Below are positions 60,759 to 64,000 of a stretch of DNA of 64,000 nt, piece by piece (within the stretch, counting starts at the first letter, position 1; every line of letters begins with the position of its first letter). A model generated the notes under the pieces. That model was not told the origin of the DNA, did not search any database, and saw nothing but the letters and a program-made list of their open reading frames with translations. Position numbers and translations under genes: made by a program. The DNA is from a bacterium (GTDB lineage Bacteria; Electryoneota; Electryoneia; Electryoneales; Electryoneaceae), in assembly GCA_020444425.1 (NCBI GenBank), contig JAHLLB010000022.1, positions 1-64,000 of the forward strand. Reading direction: 5' to 3'.

Positions 60759-63698
60759 CTACTTCAGCAGCACCAGCTTCTGCATCCGTGTCATGCCACC
60801 GGGCTGGTTCACGCGCAGGAAGTACATCCCGCTCGCCAGCCTGGACGCGTCCACGGTAAGTGTGTGCCGTCCCGCGCTGAACGGCTGGTCGGCGAGAGTC
60901 ATCACTTCACGGCCAAGGATATCGTACACCTGCGCCTTGAGGTGCGCGCGTTGCGGCAGGTCAATGTGGATCGACGTGGTCGCGTTGAACGGGTTCGGGT
61001 ACGCGGTAGACACGATCCAGGTGTTTGGGCGGTTGGGCGTGGCGATGGGTTCCGGGGCGGACTCGAGGAAATCGTTGACGCGCTGGGTGTAGACGCCCGC
61101 TCCGCCGAAATAGGGAATAAATGCACGATAATCCTGCCACAGGTAGACCACACCGTCCGCGCCATCGGATTTTGCGGCAACCAACCGCTGCGACCCGGAG
61201 AGATCACACAGGGTCTTGAAAACACCTTCATAGCCGGGAGCGAATTCACCCGTGGTTAGAATGTGAGTGTAGAAGATATTGTCGAAAACTTGCTCGTCTT
61301 CGCTATAGTAGGTAATGGTATTCAAGGCCGCGAACAGGCTTTGATCGGGCAGGACGATCAGGTGGGATAACCATTCTTCCCAGTCGACTTGAATCTGGAG
61401 TTCCGGGAACAGCAAATCACCTGAAAAATTGTAGCATCGCAGATAATTGCCGCCCTCACCATCCGACCACAGCAGCCAGAAGGAATCCGTCTCTCGCTTC
61501 AGCGATGCGAGATAGTGAACTGGACAGTCAACTTCAAGAGGCTCATCTCCCCAGACCAGATTACCATCCGTGTCGATGAAATGAACACCACTGGCGTTTC
61601 CATCGTTGCACGTGATGAGGATGCCATTGTTTGCCAGACACGTATAGCCGATATCCGGGAAGCTGAGTGTCCAGCTGATCGCGCCATCTTGATTGACACG
61701 AATGATCTTGTAGTCGTCAGCCGCAAGGTCTCGATAGACGACAATCAACGATCCATCGTCGAGTTGATCGGCGAACCTGAGCCAATACTCAGTATCCGTG
61801 TCAGTCAGGGTGAGGAAATTGTAATCACCGGAGGACCATTGCGGGGTGCCGTCGCTGGAGAATTTCTGGAGGAAGAAATTTGAGATCGAATTCTGCAGAA
61901 ATTTCGCCACCAACAGCAAGCCGTCATCGTCAGTCGGGAACAGGCGCGGTTCACTGAAGGTTATGTCTTCGTTTGGTGGAGGAAACAGCGACCCGCCATC
62001 CCCCCACAGCAGCTGGCCGGAAGGGGTCAATCGCTGCAACCGGTACGGGAAACCGGAGAGTGCGGCGATATCTCCATTGTTGAACTGCCCGAGCAGGCTG
62101 TTGTAGTGGTTGGATGAATCCGGCGGATCGGTGAAATAGGCGGGAAGCAGGCAGATTCCGGTGGAATCGAAGAGAATTTCACCGGTTTCCAGATCCTGGG
62201 CTTGAACAAACGATAGATTCCAACCGGACCGCTCGCCAGTCCATGTACTCCAGGCCCGGTCGTCCATCACCAGTAGACTGTGTGGAAACGCAGATCCGAG
62301 CCCGCCCCGTGTCAGCAGCACGCCACCGAACGGGTTCAGCAGTTGTTGTTGCTGCAGGTCGTACACCTGGGAATAGACACTCACCGTGTACGACCAGTCC
62401 AAACCCGCATAGGTCAGGCTGTGGTAGATGTTAACCGCTTCCCCGGATACGGTCGCGCTGTAATACTGAGCGTGATCCCCGGCATACGGCAGTCCGTCGT
62501 CCGGATGCTGGAGCTGGCCGTTCACGTCGATGTGCTGCACATGCGTTCTGTCGACGAGAACCGCGCCGCCGTTGGGACCGCTGTAAGGGGTGTACATGGT
62601 GGGAATCGGTGTATTCCAGAGAATCTCCAACTGGTCCGTTCCGCCGAACCGGATGGCTGCCAGATTTTCCATGTTGTCGTCATAGGTCAGCGCGATGGCG
62701 GTACCATCCAGTGATGAAACGCCCGTGCTGACAAACGCGTCGTTGGAGGGTACGATGACTGAACCGTCACTGCCCCATTGCAGGCTGCCGTCGGGTGCGA
62801 TGCGTTGCGCCATCAGTATGTCATCGCCGGACGTGGTCCAGCAGGTGAAGTAGCTGTCAGCGCCGGCTGGGATCGTGAAGACACGTGCGCCAAGGTGCTC
62901 AACGATTTCAACTCGTTCCGGTGTCCATTGCGGATTTCCCAGAAGGTCAAAGCGTTTGCCGTAATAGTGCGGGGAAAATACAAAGAACGCTGTGAAACCA
63001 ACCATTTCGGGGTCTGGATTGTCGGACCAGACAGGCAACAGCTGCAATTTCCCGAACGAGCTATTGTCAGGATTAGCTTCGAGCGTGATACCGCTATCCG
63101 GGCAGTCTGGATCAAGATCCCCGTTTGCCAACACAAAATAGCCCATCAGCGGACCATTGTTGTCGGTATTGCGCAAGGCGACGATGGCACCTCCCGCGCT
63201 GTTGGCAATTGCAGTCCCGCGAAAATAGCCAGAGCCGAAGTGTGTGATCAGCTTGCCGATGGGGGAGGGATCGCCACCATTCGACCATAGCGGCGTTCCA
63301 TCAATGTCGTATTTCTGGCCGTAGAGACTATAGGCGTGATCGGGTGCATGAAGCGTGGTTACCCAGAACATGACAAAGCAATCGTCCGAGGTATGAACCA
63401 AGCCAATGATATTCGTGAGATTAACATCGTCGAGTATCGGCAGCCCATTCTCGCGCCACAGTTCTTCGCCCTGTGCGTTCAGCAGTTGTCCGTAATATGA
63501 GCGATAGTAGCCGCGACCGTCTGACCAGACGACAAGCGAGGTGTTGTCCGGACCAGCGACGGCAATGTCTTCGAACTTGGCATTCTGCGCCTGAAAGACC
63601 TGGACGCCGTCGTTTGGCTCCCACAGGCCATCGGCGTAGGAGTGCGGAATCAGGACGATGGTGAGAGCGAGCAGGCACAGGATACGCGACAGTTTCAT
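60759..63698 (-). CDS. Large secreted propeller-like protein with T9SS sorting domain (paralogue 2)
   Basis: A 979-residue paralogue of the gene at 43303-46320. The signal peptide is KLSRILCLLALTIVLIPHSYA. The shared opening is LWEPNDGVQVFQAQN, then LVVWSDGRGYYRSYYGQLLNAQGEELWRENGLPI. Blades of the type QKYDIDGTPLWSNGG, RLTPSGQLLWGDGG and FSSDGTPQWSSGDYNF recur. The T9SS domain is AYPNPFNATTSIHIDL, VYDILGREVMTLAD, SGMYFLRVNQPGG and a LVLLK end. ATG 63698 has GGGGGAA upstream; an in-frame start at 63743 would add 15 non-signal residues. It is presumably surface-displayed or released after PorU cleavage. The biological role is unknown. Confidence 0.82.
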   Translation of the reverse strand: MKLSRILCLLALTIVLIPHSYADGLWEPNDGVQVFQAQNAKFEDIAVAGPDNTSLVVWSDGRGYYRSYYGQLLNAQGEELWRENGLPILDDVNLTNIIGLVHTSDDCFVMFWVTTLHAPDHAYSLYGQKYDIDGTPLWSNGGDPSPIGKLITHFGSGYFRGTAIANSAGGAIVALRNTDNNGPLMGYFVLANGDLDPDCPDSGITLEANPDNSSFGKLQLLPVWSDNPDPEMVGFTAFFVFSPHYYGKRFDLLGNPQWTPERVEIVEHLGARVFTIPAGADSYFTCWTTSGDDILMAQRIAPDGSLQWGSDGSVIVPSNDAFVSTGVSSLDGTAIALTYDDNMENLAAIRFGGTDQLEILWNTPIPTMYTPYSGPNGGAVLVDRTHVQHIDVNGQLQHPDDGLPYAGDHAQYYSATVSGEAVNIYHSLTYAGLDWSYTVSVYSQVYDLQQQQLLNPFGGVLLTRGGLGSAFPHSLLVMDDRAWSTWTGERSGWNLSFVQAQDLETGEILFDSTGICLLPAYFTDPPDSSNHYNSLLGQFNNGDIAALSGFPYRLQRLTPSGQLLWGDGGSLFPPPNEDITFSEPRLFPTDDDGLLLVAKFLQNSISNFFLQKFSSDGTPQWSSGDYNFLTLTDTDTEYWLRFADQLDDGSLIVVYRDLAADDYKIIRVNQDGAISWTLSFPDIGYTCLANNGILITCNDGNASGVHFIDTDGNLVWGDEPLEVDCPVHYLASLKRETDSFWLLWSDGEGGNYLRCYNFSGDLLFPELQIQVDWEEWLSHLIVLPDQSLFAALNTITYYSEDEQVFDNIFYTHILTTGEFAPGYEGVFKTLCDLSGSQRLVAAKSDGADGVVYLWQDYRAFIPYFGGAGVYTQRVNDFLESAPEPIATPNRPNTWIVSTAYPNPFNATTSIHIDLPQRAHLKAQVYDILGREVMTLADQPFSAGRHTLTVDASRLASGMYFLRVNQPGGMTRMQKLVLLK

Positions 63699-63830
63699 CA
63701 GTTCCCCCAGACAAGACAAAGCGTTCAAATCAATCAATGACATACAGACCCTACTCTTAATATAGAAGGGTTTCCGGCGTGGCGCAATGCTGCGGGTGAT
63801 CGCAGGTAGAAATCGTGCTCAGAACCGCGT

Positions 63831-63863
63831 AAAAACGCCCGCACCGGAATCCGATGCGGGCGT
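63831..63863 (-). terminator. Rho-independent terminator for the minus-strand aminotransferase
   Basis: On the minus strand, ACGCCCGCA pairs with TGCGGGCGT (63835-63843 and 63855-63863), followed by TTTTTA. It lies about 30 bp after the stop of the partial aminotransferase gene. The remaining DNA from 63699 to 63830 holds no gene. Confidence 0.8.
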
Positions 63864-63895
63864 GAAGAATCAATCAGGGTAACTGTCAGGCAAGC

Positions 63896-64000
63896 TTAGC
63901 CGCGGAGTTCCTCGAGGCCGTCCTTAAGGCGTTGCAGACCGGTTTGCAGATCTTTGTCGGACGCTGCGAAGCTGATGCGGATGAAGCCTTCCGCGCCGAA
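63896..64000 (-). CDS. PLP-dependent class I aminotransferase, C-terminal end (partial)
   Basis: Only the last 34 codons and the stop (TAA, complement of 63896-63898) are in the window. The reading gives FGAEGFIRISFAASDKDLQ followed by TGLQRLKDGLEELRG. G-x-x-G-F-I-R-I-S-F-A-x-S is the conserved C-terminal arginine region of aspartate aminotransferase-type enzymes, where the arginine binds the substrate alpha-carboxylate. The trailing helix is also typical. The gene continues beyond the right edge on the minus strand and ends before a good terminator. Confidence 0.8.
   Translation of the reverse strand, partial: FGAEGFIRISFAASDKDLQTGLQRLKDGLEELRG

Noticed and set aside
1-64000. tRNA, rRNA or riboswitch genes
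   Set aside because: No cloverleaf-like block with TTCRANY arms, rRNA core sequence or known riboswitch motif was seen in the intergenic regions examined by eye.

Overview
The window reads as a chromosome segment of a Gram-negative bacterium of the Fibrobacteres-Chlorobi-Bacteroidetes (FCB) type, or one of the uncultured candidate phyla near it. It is GC-rich, roughly 58-60% by eye. The main evidence is type IX secretion (T9SS). Ten genes encode large proteins with a signal peptide and a C-terminal sorting domain built around Y/W-P-N-P-F-N and ending in a basic VxLxK-like tail; an eleventh has a diverged version. The window also carries a PorU-type C25 sortase followed by a PorV-type outer-membrane protein. 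I cannot name the species or phylum from sequence alone.

Layout. 1-5.0 kb: murQ (peptidoglycan recycling), a Tat-exported sulfatase, a T9SS cargo protein, a GNAT acetyltransferase and a cupin. 5.3-8.9 kb: a secreted subtilisin (minus strand) divergent from a glutaryl-CoA dehydrogenase. 9.1-22.6 kb: six plus-strand T9SS cargo genes, including a six-fold lamin-tail repeat protein and two tandem secreted hydrolase-like paralogues. 22.6-24.0 kb: an intact IS4-type insertion sequence with an 18-24 bp inverted repeat and a 9-bp target duplication. 24.5-27.4 kb: a cysteine desulfurase-like enzyme and a ribokinase-like kinase (minus), then a hotdog thioesterase (plus). 27.7-41.6 kb: the PorU-PorV locus, followed by a degenerate M6 peptidase with propeller repeats, a metalloprotease-TolB-Omp85 fusion and two DUF5683-like membrane proteins. 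41.7-64 kb: mixed genes. These are a small membrane protein, TfoX-like and SRPBCC proteins, two ~1000-residue paralogous cargo proteins, a lone QmoC-like membrane iron-sulfur protein, a lipoprotein pair, two glycosyltransferases, a class II aldolase, two membrane-anchored methyltransferases, a pRiA4b ORF-3-like protein, a POT transporter, an acetyltransferase-like protein, an MBL-fold hydrolase and the 3' end of an aminotransferase.

How the genes fit together. Cargo proteins would cross the inner membrane by Sec and the outer membrane by T9SS. PorV would carry them to PorU, which removes the sorting domain. The PorU-PorV-pseudoM6-protease/Omp85-DUF5683 cluster (27.7-41.6 kb) looks like one envelope and secretion module with overlapping or closely spaced genes. 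It is my main candidate for an undescribed system.

The intergenic DNA is unusually structured. Nine arrays of seven-base tandem repeats occur. Eight begin 2-9 bp after a stop codon, and the ninth abuts the murQ start codon. There are also families of short hairpins: mosaic palindromes, GGGGACACTTA hairpins, TCATTCTGA inverted-repeat elements and a GGACAGACG hairpin. I saw no tRNA, rRNA or CRISPR array.
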